In this document: in pieces, positions 22,140 to 34,500 of the stretch
How the letters are laid out: each line of letters starts with the position of its first letter
Numbering within the stretch: the first letter of the stretch is position 1
NCBI GenBank assembly: GCA_001600455.1
Contig: BCKC01000001.1
Span: 806,001-870,000 of the forward strand
Source: Endocalyx cinctus
Taxonomy: Eukaryota; Ascomycota; Sordariomycetes; Amphisphaeriales; Apiosporaceae
Reading direction: 5' to 3'
Length of the DNA: 64,000 bases
Made by a program: the position numbers and the translations under genes
The notes under the pieces: generated by a model
Databases searched by the model: none
Told to the model about the DNA's origin: nothing
Seen by the model: the letters and a program-made list of their open reading frames with translations, nothing else

Positions 22140-22646
22140 AAGCTACGTCGTTCGCGACTTGCCAATGTTTCATTTCGCCCACTCATTTAGCCATTCATGT
22201 CATCACATTTTGAAAGCATACTGATATGCCTAGTGCTCGATTAAATCCAGAGTAGAGCTAAGAAAGTCATTCATTTCTAATATAGTCGAAGAAGTTTTAA
22301 GAAAGTAACAGATCATGTACTTGTGACCCGAATCCTCCGTCGTCCAGGCTCCCAGCTGTTACAAACCCGCCAATACGTCAGAAAATACTGGCCTTCCTGG
22401 CTCTGTCTGATTGGTTGGTTCGTGGTGGGTCTTGATTTGAAGGTAACAATAGATCAAGAAGTCTTGTCAAGTAGTGATGTTTGTAAAAGAGGTTTCAGGG
22501 TACTCTATACCAATAGTCTATATCGATACTTAAGTTAGAAGCTAAAGAGCTAAGGTAGAGACTGACTAGATACAAAAGAAATTCCATCCTTATATATTCC
22601 AAAAAGGTCTGGGATGTTGGTATGCCAAGACTGAAGATGATCTAAA
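22140..22646. other. Intergenic, no gene recognised
   Basis: The sequence becomes AT-rich after the dioxygenase relic. No coding signal is present. Confidence 0.5.
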
Positions 22647-22689
22647 TGATCTATGTGATCTATTCAGATTACTTAGATCATACAGATCA
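22647..22689. repeat. 43-bp imperfect palindrome built from GATCTA units
   Basis: The arms TGATCTATGTGATCTA (22647-22662) and TAGATCATACAGATCA (22674-22689) pair with two mismatches across an 11-base centre. A further TGATCTA copy lies just upstream (22638-22644), and CACGTGAC follows at 22696. It may be a regulator site or the end of a small mobile element. Confidence 0.5.
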
Positions 22690-22871
22690 ATAAGTCACGT
22701 GACCTTCCTTACCTAAGGCTGGGTATTGTAATCGTGCTGAATTTGTTTAATTATATATGTGAAAAAGCATGTGTGCAATTAGGTGTTTTCTCCATACAAA
22801 TTTTCACCAAGTGTTTACAGTATGTTGTCTCGGATCAACATATCTCCGATATCTAATCTGACAGAATTATC

Positions 22872-23235
22872 CTATATCAGAACTTTTACCCCAGGCCGGA
22901 GAGATGGGATCTAGGCCTATAAAGGTTTAATAGATTATTTATCAGTCCAAATATGGGAATCAAGAGGGAATAAATAAACATCGACTTTGAAAATCTGCGT
23001 ATCGAAAAGCCGTTTGCCTCTCTCAATTCATCGGGCACGCTATCCTCCATTCCTTGAAGAATTATGTACTGATACTGGATAACCAGTTTCAACTGCCCAA
23101 AGGCCTTCGCCAGTTCCAGGGCGACCTCGCTTCCAGATCCGCCCACGTGAACGATGCGTATGTCGCCTAGAAGGAGCTTTTGTCATGAGCGAGGGACATG
23201 GTCCGTGCACTTCAGCGCATAGCGAATAATTACTA
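22872..23235 (-). pseudogene. O-methyltransferase relic
   Basis: Broken frames on this strand match the SAM-binding half of fungal class I (plant-COMT-type) O-methyltransferases: RYALKCTDHVP, then LLLGDIRIVHVGGSGSEVAL (motif I, normally VDVGGxxG), LAKAFGQLKLVIQ (motif II region), DSVPDELRE, then in another frame VDVYLF...HIWTDK (the family's LHNWxD) and IPSLRPGVKVLI. Stops and frame changes separate these blocks. The catalytic histidine end and the N-terminal dimerisation domain are not recognisable. It is a clear pseudogene and may be a third lost tailoring enzyme next to the dioxygenase and FAD monooxygenase. Confidence 0.7.
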
Positions 23236-23819
23236 GCAGTGTGACTGCGGCAGACGAATGTGATGGGTAGACAGGGCATACTCAATTTAGTTCACAGGAG
23301 ATGGATATATATTTTTCCAGATGGCACGACTTTTGTCGACGTCGACCAACATGTAAAATCTCTCCAACCCAGGCTGCCCAGCTGCCCAGCTGCCCAGATG
23401 ATAGTATAGGTACACTAGTCCTGTACCCCGCAAAGAGACTGGTGGATTTTCTTGTCTTGACCCAATCGTATGTCTCATTTCTCGACCCCTGGAATAAAAA
23501 CCCGGGGTAAATACGGGGCGAAGCTCCATATCTTTCGGAATTCGTTTGCGGGGAGACGTCAGCATATCGCGGGGCCCCGTAAACAACTAGAAGATTTGGA
23601 CTGCGAGAGCAGGCCAAGACAAATTTACACCTTGTTTAGGTCCGAAGCTGGTCGCACGAAATAGCTGAACAAAGCTTGGTTCACCGTAAGGTCCATGACA
23701 CAAGAGACCGCATCTTATTTCTTATTCTCGCATCCGCATTTTCACTCACTTGACTTTCCCTCTTTCATCTCACTACCTTTTGCCTTGTATAAAATCGAAG
23801 GCTGCCGAAACCTGTTATC
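23236..23819. other. Promoter-side spacer of the ACS transporter
   Basis: No gene is supported. It contains three tandem copies of the 8-mer GCTGCCCA at 23373-23396 and a TATAAAAT at 23788, which is probably too close to the ATG to act as the TATA box. Confidence 0.45.
23373..23396. repeat. Tandem repeat, three copies of GCTGCCCA
   Basis: Three perfect 8-bp units lie about 425 bases upstream of the ACS transporter start. They could be a regulator site or chance. Confidence 0.5.
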
Positions 23820-26060
23820 ATGGCCGACAACGAAACAAAGTCGACCACCGCTCTAGAAAACATGATGGGTAGTGATAGCGAACACGTGGAAAAGGCTGGG
23901 CTTGATCACCAAGCTGGAGTCAACACGGCTGGTGTAAGATTCTTCATGCTTCTATACCAATTATACTTTTTAACGACCTCATGTAGCTGCCAACATACCG
24001 AGATGCTGAGACCCGACGGGTGCTTAGAAAGGTCGATTACCGACTGATTCCAATGTTAACATTATTATGTGAGATATTACACCAAGGTCCTCTTATACCT
24101 TTGATCCAAAGTTGTTGACAAAGAACTCTTCAGACGTTCTTTCCTTCCTCGATCGCGGAAACATTGGCAATGCCAAAGTTGCTGGCATGAATAAAGATTT
24201 GGGTACGGTATTAGACACCTGCTTACTATCGGAAACGCCGCTCACAATATCTAGGCTTGACGGGCCAGCAGTACAATATTGCGTTAACTGTGTTCTTTTT
24301 CCCATATGCTTGTATGTAATTACCACCTATTCTTTTTCTCCTGAGGCTCCTATTCAAACTAACCATTGCTCTAGTCTGTACGTCACTAAATAAACCTCCA
24401 ATACTATCATTAATTCCACGTTACTACGCGTTTTCTGGCCTGTTGTTAACCAAACGCTAGTTGAGGTTCCCAGTAATATCATGCTCAAAATCCTTCGGCC
24501 GTCGATATGGATCTGCGCTATGATGTGCACGTGGGGTCTAGTACGTAGACTTGACATAAGCGGAAAACATTTTTCATTTTCTGATTGAGATATAGGTCAT
24601 GACTTTACAGGGAATTGTGAAAAATTATCACCATTTGATAGTCACTCGAGTACTTCTTGGCTTGACTGAAGCAGGGTTCTTTCCAGCCGCCAATTTCCTT
24701 CTCACTACGTCAGTAGCCATTCCATTCTAAAAGTTTTATTCTTCTTGGCAGCACTCAAGTTCTCTGATTAACACTTCATGTTCTAGGTGGTATTGCCGCT
24801 TTGAAGTCCAGACCCGCATTGCTGTCTTCTTCTCTGCTGCGTCTCGTAAGCACCTTTTCCCTCGCATCGTATCTATTGCACCCGATGATGGAAAGAAGTA
24901 TATCAAACTAAACTTGTCACAGTTGCTGGTGCCTTCTCGGGTCTTCTGGCTTTCGCAATTGAGAAAATGAATGGAGTTGGTGGGCTTGAAGGATGGAGAT
25001 GGATATTTATCCTTGAGGGAATAGTAACTATTCTCGTCGGTGTTTCACTGCCGTGGACACTCGCGGACAGTCCTGACACCGCCAGCTTTCTCACTCCTGA
25101 AGAGAAAGAGTTTATCCATAACCGACTCGAACAAGACGCTGGAACTTCATCCGGACAAGTTTACAGGAATGAGAAGTTTCAGTGGAAGTACTTTTGGGCA
25201 GCCATGCGCGAGTGGAAGCTCTACTTCGGCATGATCGCGTATTGGGGTAATTCGTAAGTTTTCTTCCATGAATCCTACAATATGCATTTGTATCCCGTTA
25301 ACCCAAATATCATAGAGTTTGTCTCTATGCTTTTACGTATAGCGCACCAAGCATCATCAACCAGCTTGGTTACTCAGCAGCCAATGCTCAGCTTCTTAGT
25401 ATGTTTTTACTAGTAGTACCTAGTGTGTCTATGATAGATAATAGCTGACAAACAACAGCGATCCCCATCTACATACTCGGAGTCATTAGTACCGTGGTAT
25501 TCTCTCTACTCGCTGATAGGAAGGGTATTCGCTGGCCTTACATCATCGCGCCTTTCTGCATAGCCGCCGCCGGCTTCATAGGGCTTCTTAGCATCCCGCA
25601 TCCCAAGTATCCGGGACTTACCTACGCTTTCCTGTTCACCATTCCGGCCGGAGTCTATCCGCCTCTCGTGGGCATCCTGGCCCTAGCCGGGAACAACCTA
25701 GCGCCGTCGTCAAAGCGTGCGGTGGGAATGGCTCTGCTGATCTCCCTCGGAAATCTTGGCGGCGCCATCGGTAGCAACATCTTCATTGAAGAGCAGTCTC
25801 CCCGGTACTGGCTTGGATATGGATTTGCTTTCGGTATCGTCGTGGCTGCCATTGGCTGCATCCTGGTTTTGAGATTCTCGTGGGAACGATTGAATAAGAA
25901 GAGGGAGTTGATGAGTCCCGCTGAGATCCACGAGAAGTACACTGACGCAGAGCTACTTGATTTGGGTGACAGATCCCCCCTTTACCGGTATGTAATTTTT
26001 CTTTTCCGACATTCGTGCGTCAATGCCCAGCTGATGTTTTCTCATAGATACGTGACGTAA
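23820..26060 (+). CDS. ACS-family MFS transporter (anion:cation symporter, Dal5/Tna1-like)
   Basis: A multi-exon gene encodes about 490 residues with 12 membrane helices. Recognisable blocks in order: TRRVLRKVDYRLIPMLTLLY (the family's VRKxDxRLxP N-terminal signature), SFLDRGNIGNAKVAG (TM1 and motif), PSNIMLKILRPS, GLTEAGFFPAANFLL, WYCRFEVQTRIA, GWRWIFILEGI, then YSAPSIINQLGYSAANAQLL, TVVFSLLADRKGIRW, AGVYPPLVGILALAGNN, GNLGGAIGSNIF and a C-terminal tail ending PLYRYVT. The last intron splits codon 3 from the end. The family carries allantoate, nicotinate, pantothenate, tartrate and similar organic anions. The substrate cannot be fixed. All splice sites I checked are GT/AG and no stop interrupts it. 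It heads a group with isopropylmalate-dehydrogenase-like and aldehyde dehydrogenase genes on the same strand. Confidence 0.85.
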
Positions 26061-27028
26061 AAATTCCATTTTCTGCGCAAAATACTACTAAGACTTATGG
26101 ATGGTGATTGAATTAAATGTAAATATATGTGCTATCGCAATTTACTTTAGAAACCTCATATTGGTCGAGGAGAAGATGAAATATCCATTGATGAAGTCTC
26201 GCAGGTTTGACCTCGAGAGCTTTTCATTGTCGCTCGGCGTGTGGATGTACATGTATGGATAGATCAACTCGACAACTTGTATACAGGAAATTCAATCCAT
26301 GGTTATCATTATAACTTATATGTATCGTGATAGTTTCAGACCTACTTATTGAGACTCGACAAACATTGCATGATCTAGCCAATCTCTACTAAGTTTGTGA
26401 AAAGCCATGCTTTCGAAAGTCAGTTTTGCTAAATTAGGACGATAACAATTGTGTATTTAAATGTCTAAACATTTATATATATATATATATAAGGAGCTCA
26501 AGGAGTTCTTGGTATAGACGTAAAGTTCTGGCTTTTTATGTTTATTTCAAGCAGGACTGTGTCTCCTTGGAACCATCAGTAAGTTCAGTTTGGCGATATT
26601 AAATATCAATTCTCAAGTGTTCTTGCAGAGCGAAAATGGCGAACAGTGCATCATTAAATCGGAAAGATCCGGTCTAATTGTAGGTGTTGCAACCGCAGCC
26701 CCTCACAAGACTCCCCGCAGACCAACTCCGATGGGAGAGACAATACAAAATTGTACGGCTCCACATGATATCCTGTTGGAGATGGAGTCACCCCGCACCT
26801 CATTATCGTCATGCGAGACGCGCCACAGGTCCGAGATCGCGGGTTCATGATGAAAGCTCCGTTCATACAATTAATCGCTGTCTCGTCAACGCGGCCAGGA
26901 GTTAATTCGCTACTTGTCGAACCATCCATACGTACCTAAGTCCCCAAAGACATCATCTTCTCTGAAGCCCACATCAAAGCTCGGATTTCCATCTTTACCT
27001 TTTCCAACGATTATAGGTTGTCATCATA
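26061..27028. other. Intergenic with (TA)n microsatellite
   Basis: A TA dinucleotide run of about ten units lies at 26472-26491. No gene is supported. Short overlapping frames on both strands near 26600-26900 lack any family pattern. Confidence 0.5.
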
Positions 27029-28138
27029 ATGTCTAAACCCGAGTTCTCAGTCTTGGTGCTTGGTGGTGATGGGATCGGCCCCGAAGTCACGGCCGAAGCT
27101 ACTGCAATTCTCGACCTGTTATCATCCCTCCCCAACGGTCGCGCGACTTTCAAGCTCGTCCCGCGACTATTCGGCGGCTGCTCTATCGACGAACACGGAG
27201 TGTCGGTGACCGACGAAACGCTAGAACAAGGGAGGAAATGCGACGCTATTCTCATGGGGGCCGTCGGAGGACCCAAATGGGATGGCAAGCGACGCGGGTT
27301 TGAGGGTCCGGAGGGAGCGACTTTACGTCTCAGACAGGTCACCGATGTCTACGCGAACATCCGTCCGGCCGAGTACTTCCCCGGCGGCGGAAGTCCTTTG
27401 AAAGAAGAACTGGTGAAGGGCACGAAGTACATTGTGCTAAGAGAAAATTGTGGAGGCGCGTTCTACGGACCGAAGACCGAGGAGCCGGATTACGCTTCTG
27501 ACCTGTGGTCGTACAAACGGTCTGAGATTGAGCGAATTGCCCGCATGGCGGCACATCTAGCCATGTCTCCGGCTGTTCCGGTGAAGAGGGTTTTCAGCTG
27601 CGACAAGGCCAACGTGCTGGCTTCCTCGCGTCTGTGGCGTCGCGTGGTTGAGGAGACTATCACCAAAGAGTTTCCCGAGGTTGAGCTTGTCCATCAGTTG
27701 GCAGATAGTGCAACTGCACTAATGATGATGAAACCGAGCATGTTTAACGGTGTCATGGTGGCCGATAATACGTTCGGAGACTTGTTGTCTGATCTGGCGG
27801 CAGTCATCCCTGGAACCCTTGGCGTGTTACCCTCTGCTTGCTTGGCCGACCTTCCGTGCAAGATATGGGGTGACAAGCCGACCAAAGGCTTTTATGAGCC
27901 TGTACATGGATCTGCCCCAGACATCGCGGGACAGGGTATTGCAAACCCTATCGGTGCCATATTGAGCGTAGCATTGCTCCTGCGTTACAGTTTTGGTATG
28001 GAGGAAGAAGCAAAAGCTATTGAAACTGCAGTCACTATGACATTAGATAGTGGTATGAGAACTAAGGATATGAGTGGAAATGCGTCTACGACGGAAATGG
28101 GCAGCACAGTTCGTGAAAATTTGAAGAAACTTCTGTAA
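27029..28138 (+). CDS. 3-isopropylmalate-dehydrogenase-like decarboxylating dehydrogenase
   Basis: A single 369-residue frame covers the whole beta-decarboxylating dehydrogenase fold. It has GGDGIGPEV at 12-20, GAVGGPKW, GPEGATLRLR (substrate loop, 93-102), NIRP, RENCGGAFYG (139-147), DKANVL (192-197), ADS with metal-ligand Asp226, DNTFGDLLSD with Asp251 and Asp255, and EPVHGSAPDIAGQGIANP (NAD loop). Canonical enzymes convert 3-isopropylmalate to 2-oxoisocaproate in leucine synthesis. The NCGGA pattern resembles the second, leu2B-like fungal group. Two positions are unusual. The Tyr of the catalytic GG-x-Y-F block is Phe145, with Tyr146 next to it, and the hydrophobic pocket residue of the PExxLL loop is Thr98. 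Clustered location and these changes suggest a paralogue acting on another 2-substituted malate. It could also be an ordinary leucine enzyme. Confidence 0.85.
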   Translation: MSKPEFSVLVLGGDGIGPEVTAEATAILDLLSSLPNGRATFKLVPRLFGGCSIDEHGVSVTDETLEQGRKCDAILMGAVGGPKWDGKRRGFEGPEGATLRLRQVTDVYANIRPAEYFPGGGSPLKEELVKGTKYIVLRENCGGAFYGPKTEEPDYASDLWSYKRSEIERIARMAAHLAMSPAVPVKRVFSCDKANVLASSRLWRRVVEETITKEFPEVELVHQLADSATALMMMKPSMFNGVMVADNTFGDLLSDLAAVIPGTLGVLPSACLADLPCKIWGDKPTKGFYEPVHGSAPDIAGQGIANPIGAILSVALLLRYSFGMEEEAKAIETAVTMTLDSGMRTKDMSGNASTTEMGSTVRENLKKLL

Positions 28139-28834
28139 TCAGAGGCTTGGTAGTTAACAAAGTAACGAGAAACGTATGTAGTCTTCCATAATATAAATCA
28201 TCACAGTAAAACTAATATCACGATGAAAGTAGGATTCCTCGAGAACGCAAAATAAAACTATGTGAAAAGTCTAGAAACTCTCAGGAAATGTTTTCCATTG
28301 TCTGCACCAATGGCTTTTCTCTTCCAAGTATATTCTGTAATTCGTAAAAGGCTTACTCTTTTTTTTTTAAAAAAAAAAAAAAAAAAGCCACGAAGTCAAG
28401 TTGAACACCTTGTAGTCAATGGTTAGATGCGGTTTAATTAGTGCGAGCTTTTCCACCTTGGTGCGGTCGGAAACATGAAAATGGCTAGCATTTACAACTC
28501 AGGAGCACCAAGTCCTGAACCAAAAACCACTAAATTGAAGTCGCATTCCGTGAAAGGTCCGTTGAACACCGATAGTACATCAATCGGACTTGAGCCGCGT
28601 CCAAGATCAACAAAGCGCGCTTCAGCTGACCAGCCGGAGTATAGCAGTGGGGTTTTGTGTGGGGTGCAGCTTGAAGCATTGATATTGTAAACAATCGTGG
28701 AATTAGGCGGACGATAGATATATAGAATTGATTGAAAGACATATAGTCAGTTGCGATATCTGTATCAATATTAATGGTTACTGAGTGTCGTCCCCCTAAA
28801 GAATATCCACTAAAAGTAACCCAGAATCGCCATC
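28139..28834. other. Intergenic with T10-A18 tract
   Basis: A perfect run of ten T followed by eighteen A lies at 28359-28386. No gene is supported. The 3' end is the promoter of the aldehyde dehydrogenase. Confidence 0.5.
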
Positions 28835-30803
28835 ATGCCTGAATCATCTATCAAAGTCAGTACTAACTAATATCCGACCAGTGCGGTCTGTGTGTGCTTA
28901 TGGTAGCTGACTGATTTTATGAAGCTCAACTTGAAAAATCCTAACCTCTTCAAGGACAAAGCATATGTCAACGGGGAATGGGTTGAAGCCAAGTCTGGAA
29001 AGAGATTCGACGTCATTGGTGAGTGCCCTTTGAAAACATCAATATTCGCAAATTAATAATACCCCCTCTAACTTGAGTAGACCCAGGATGTAATAAAGTA
29101 TGGGCGAGCTGTCCAGATATGGCACCTGAGGACGTCGATGCCGCAGTCAAAGCGGCATACGATGCATTTCGGGAATATCGCACCGTAACACCGAGGGTTC
29201 GATCTGACCTTCTTGCTAAATGGGATCAGCTAATTAAAGACAATGTTGAAGACTTGGCCACGATACTGGTGTATGAAACCGGAAAACCTTTTGCGGAGGC
29301 GATTGGAGAGATTCAGTACGCGGCGACTTTCATCCGGTGGTTTTCGGGGGAGGCAGAGCGCGTACAAGGAACCACATTTCAGACATCAGTTCCCGGACGA
29401 AGAGTTTTTACGATAAAACAACCTCTCGGTGTAACTGCGGCCCTAGTTCCATGGAATTTTCCAATAGCGTGAGTGATAATTTTCATCATGGGGGTGCAGT
29501 AGGTCAATGAAGCTAACTTTGGTCTTTTTTCAGTATGATCCTCAGAAAAGCTAGTGCAGCTCTGGCGGCTGGGTGTACAATGATCGCCAAGCCTTCACCC
29601 GAAACACCCCTCTCGGCCCTCACGCTAGCATATCTTGCTGAGAAGGCTGGATTTCCCAAAGGATGCTTCAATGTGATGCCTACTACTCTCGCAAATACGC
29701 CAGGTTTGAGTGAAGCGCTTTGTAAGCACCCAACAGTGAAGAAAATTTCATTTACGGGCTCGGTATGTAGTCGAAGCCAGTAAAGTCTTCTGCTAATTAT
29801 CCTTTATTTATGCTTACCTATGTGTGGAATTAGACAAGAGTTGGCAAGATTCTCGCGGCTCACTGCGCAGACTCCCTTAAAAAACTCACACTTGAGCTAG
29901 GTGGAAATTGTCCCTTCTTGATTTTCGACGATGCAAATCTGGATCAAGCATGTGATGGTGAGTATTGATCTCGTCACTATATTTTAACTCAAACTTTTTG
30001 TATTTTGTGGCTAATCTGAAATATCAGCATTAATGCCGCTTAAGTTCCGTCATGCTGGCCAGGCGTGCATCACGGCGAATCGTGTATATGTCCAAAGAGG
30101 AGTATATGACGAGTTCTCCAAGCTCATCACCCAAAAAACAAATGAGCTCAAAGTTGGCCATGGAGCGGATAAGGACACCACGATGGGACCTCTCACAGTA
30201 CCTCAGGCCCTCGATAGATGCTCCGAGCAGATTTTGGACGCGCAGAGCAAAGGTGCTACGGTGCTAACGGGTGGAAAACGACTGGAGCTTAACAATGGTT
30301 ATTTCTTCGAGCCAACTGTCATAAAAGACGTAACCCCAGAAATGAAGGTGGCTACTGACGAGACATTTGCCCCTCTTCTGGCCTTATTCCCGTTCGATAC
30401 TGAGGAAGAAGCTGTAAAAGCAGCCAACAACACCAGTGTAAGATAACTATATCATGTTCGACTTTATCTACAAAACGTTTACTGATTTTCTCTGATTTTC
30501 TCTTTTGGAATAGATGGGGCTCGCTTCATATTGCTTCACTAAAAATATCGATCGGACCTGGCGGCTCCTAGAAAATCTGGAGGCAGGAATGATAGGCATG
30601 AACACAGGTAGGCTTTTCAGCAAAACAAAATAGCAGTAAACGTATTTCACTCTAACAGAAATATAGGCAATGCTTCCGCCGCCGAGGCCCCATTCGGCGG
30701 GATTAAAGATTCTGGATTCGGAAAGGAATCGGGCAAGGATGTGGCAATTAATGAGTATTTAATTACGAAGACTGGAACATTAACACTGGAAGGCCAATAC
30801 TAG
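28835..30803 (+). CDS. NAD(P)-dependent aldehyde dehydrogenase, succinate-semialdehyde dehydrogenase-like
   Basis: Eight exons (28835-28855, 28925-29018, 29081-29468, 29534-29762, 29834-29957, 30028-30437, 30514-30607, 30667-30803) join in frame to about 490 residues. Blocks match the ALDH5 type: [68 protein letters not shown], the general-base Glu in [10 protein letters not shown], the nucleophile Cys in [30 protein letters not shown] and [14 protein letters not shown]. Members oxidise succinate semialdehyde and related omega-oxo acids. The precise substrate here is open. All motifs are intact. It lies between the dehydrogenase-like gene and the regulator, on the same strand. Confidence 0.9.
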
Positions 30804-31582
30804 TCCTATTATGAACCTTCTGTGCCAGCACTTCTAGGATTCATAGTATCAAGTTCATGGAAAGCAGTCAATGTAGTACATATTCCCGAGTGTCTGGTCA
30901 GATCTCCACATTAGTCAACAAAACCCTAGCTTTTTCCTCTTGGTATTCAATCAGTCGAAATGGCATAATTCGAAATTATGTGTTAATTGCCAGAGGGTAA
31001 CAGTATGCGGAGGAGAAATTATGGGGTTTACTACTCCCCGCCTCGAACTCCGATGTCCCTGTAATTTGTGACCACATTATCCACCTTTCCCCACGTAATG
31101 CTAGCCAGCTGAACATCTCAGAGACTTGGTACATGCGCAAGCTACGTAATAATCCTGGTAGACCCTCCAGGGACAATCAGTAGTACAGCAGATCGTTTGG
31201 TAATCCACATGGTTTGCCAAGTGAGATGAGAATTGGAGTACTCCGTACAATGGGTGGGAACGGGGTAATAAGTTGCCCCCAGTCTAGCTTAAGTTCCAAG
31301 TTGCCATGGCCCATGATAGCATGATCTTCATTTCACTCAATTATTTAGATTCTAGGATATCCAGTAGCTGCGGAGAATCCAAGCCTGTTTTGGCCTCTCC
31401 AGAGTCTCCACGCGTTGCCGTTTCTCCACAAGAGATGAATCTGCGGGGCCCCGCAATGTTGGTTCTCTGTCTCAAGCAAGCTTGAGAATGGATGGGGTGG
31501 ACAAAGCCCATCTCTTGTCGGATTTTTATCATCGAAAGTAAAGTCCGGTAAGATTGTGGGCATCTTGCGATAATCAGAAATG
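30804..31582. other. Promoter-side spacer of the regulator gene
   Basis: No gene is supported. Two overlapping antisense frames near 31345-31608 run through the start of the regulator and have no family pattern. Confidence 0.5.
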
Positions 31583-34500
31583 ATGTCCGATTCACTCAGT
31601 GTTGACAACCCAGAGGTTCGTGCAGACGTATGTACAGGCCTAATGGCCTAATCCCATCCGTTCCAAACAGCCGCTAATCAGCTGATGATACTAGCAAACC
31701 GAAACATCGTCACGTCGTAAACAATGCTCCTTCACTTGCGACGTCTGTGGAGCCAAGCTCTCCCGAGCAGCTCACCTTCAACGTCACCAGAAGCTACACT
31801 CCGCGTTCGTTAAAACATCAAGAAGAGGCTTGGTACGCGTTACTGACTATATTCTCAGGAACAATGTGGAAACATTTACTTGTCAAATATGCAATAAGTC
31901 GTTCGGGAGAAAGGATGTCTACCAGCGACATAGACGCAGCGTTCATGGCCCTGCTCAGGGCACCAGACGCACCAGCAAGACAAAATCTTGTCGCCGATGC
32001 ATTCGCTATAAGCTAAAGTGTTCTCGAGAGTTACCATGTTCTGCGTGCTTGAATATTGGGATCATGTGCTCATACGATCCGAAGGCCGCCCAGAATAACT
32101 CTATTCAGAGGACACAGGATCGTGAATATCCAATTATTGAGCAGAATGTGGATCCAGAATGGCCTCTACAGACGTTAAGTGATTTGACCCTAGCAGCATC
32201 TATGCTAGATACAGAAACATCCATCGACTCATTTTCATCGGAAAGACCACATAGTTCCAAGAGCGCCGACCAAAATCCTCTCTCACAAGATGACACCGAA
32301 ATATCGAACTATGCGGGGAGGGCGACAGCAGTGAGCTACGAAGAGCATCCCTCCTCAATACTGTCTTGCCCAGCACCTTATGAAGGAATGAACCATGGTA
32401 GTAGAGAAGATGCTAGAGGCCAAATCGAACCAGACTCTTCCAGCAACGACATACATAGCTCAAATAATATACCTATTGAAGATCCCCAATTCGGTGGAGT
32501 AACAACTTCAGCACACTGCGACGTTTCAACATCCCAATTCAATTCGCATTCGGTCTCACAGTTCGAGATATACGATTGGGATATGCTTAGAGCTTCACGG
32601 ATGGACTGGCTAGGCTGTGAAACAGACCTTTCAGACGACCCAACGACAATTTCGCCAGGTGGTCCGGGCGACCCCATGAGAATATTCCAAGGCGGATCTT
32701 TTGTGCCTCTGCCTAACGCACCTGGGGTCCTTACAAATACATTTCATGAAGCATCGACAAGCCCTTCTCATCACGCACAAGCCCGCTCGGCAACACCAAA
32801 CACTCGAGAGAACGAGAATAAGGAAGCTTGGCCTGGTGTGCTTGATCGAGGCGGAAACGAAACGTGGCCTTTCGACTATACGTCAAATAAAGGATTCAGA
32901 AAGATCACCTTACCTCCACTCCGACTAGTTCTAGAGCAAACAGTAGCAGACCGTCCGACGATTGATAGGAATACCTTAAAAGATCTGATAAGAGTTCTTT
33001 CATCTCCCAACATTCCCTCGCTCAACGATACCCCTGCCCTCGAAGCAATGCCTGCCGTCTCGTTCCTCGGCGAATTTGTCAAAATATACTTTGCGGAATT
33101 CCACCCGGTCCTTCCAATTATACATGTACCCACATGGCGCATCGAGAAGTGCTCTACAGCTCTACTGGCTGCGATGGCATGTATAGGAGCCATCTACTCC
33201 ACAGATCAGGGATCTCACGAGGTTTCAGCCTTACTTGCTGAGATAACACAGAGAGCTCTATTCTGGATTGTCCGTATAAACTTCCATAGAAAATTATCGA
33301 ATCTTATATAAGCGTTCCCGGCTAACTTGAACACTTTGTTAGGGACAAGCTGATGGTAGCACAGCCTTCCGGAACCCCTCATATATCACTGCCTCCTTAT
33401 TCCATCAAATCTATTCTCTCGGGTCGGGAAATCGTCGACTATACGAGATAGCTGATGCATCTCGGGGGTTATTGGTCACCAGTCTGCGAGGTCTAGGGGT
33501 CCTGTCATCAGATTTCGAACAGAGCGATACCTTTGCCATGGACATTAACCAACTCAAACGGATGGATAGTGCAGCTCTTGAGGCCGCATGGCTACAGTGG
33601 CGGGATAAAGAGATGGAAAAAAGAATCGCGTGGTCCGTTTTCGAGTTTGACTGCACCCTCTCGACACTCACGTCTAAGAGGGGGGCTTTTCGCATCGCCG
33701 AGCTACCTTCGAGGCTGCCGTGTGCGGAGAGCATCTGGGATGCTCATTCCGCACAGGCTTGGCTCGCGATCTTGCCCTTCGCGCCAAGTCCTCCAGGGGG
33801 TATCCATTTCTACCCATTGCTCCGCGACATCATCGCTCAGAAACTGGTTCCTCAATACGTTCCTGGATGGGGGAAGAGATTATGCGCCCAGGCAATAGGC
33901 AGAATGATCCATGACCTTCGAGAAATTGAGGACGCGTCGTCTTCAAGTAACTTGGGAATTTTCACGTTGGTGACAGCTCACCAAGAAACAAAAAGATCGC
34001 TTTTAGCTGCACTCACGTCCTTGCAGACCTCTCTTTCGCAGCCGACATGTACATCAGATATTGTCAATATGAAGTAAGTCATGCACTCTTTCTATTCTAC
34101 GCTTTTACTTGGGTTGGGTCTGTTTTAGCTAACATTTCCACAGTATTGGCAGTCTAGTCACGCACCTAGCTTATCTCAGCAGCGGCCACGAAGCTATGGA
34201 TCTCGTAGTCTATATTTTCCGAAACTCCGGCCGAGACTCGACATCCAAAGCTGCACGAGAGCTACAGGTGGCCAAAGAACACTTACAACTCATCTTTGGT
34301 CGAGATCCTATCGGCGCGCGACGCATGGTGACCCATGCCGCGGCTATGATCTGCATAGCGCGCGAATGCGCAGTAAATACACCATGCGAGACGATGCGCG
34401 TCTTCATGGGATACGCGTTTCTGCTTGCTTTCGCTAGGTTCTTCCCTTCCCAGCACCAGCACCAACCAAGTCTTGATAGCGGCGGAGGAGGACCAATGTT

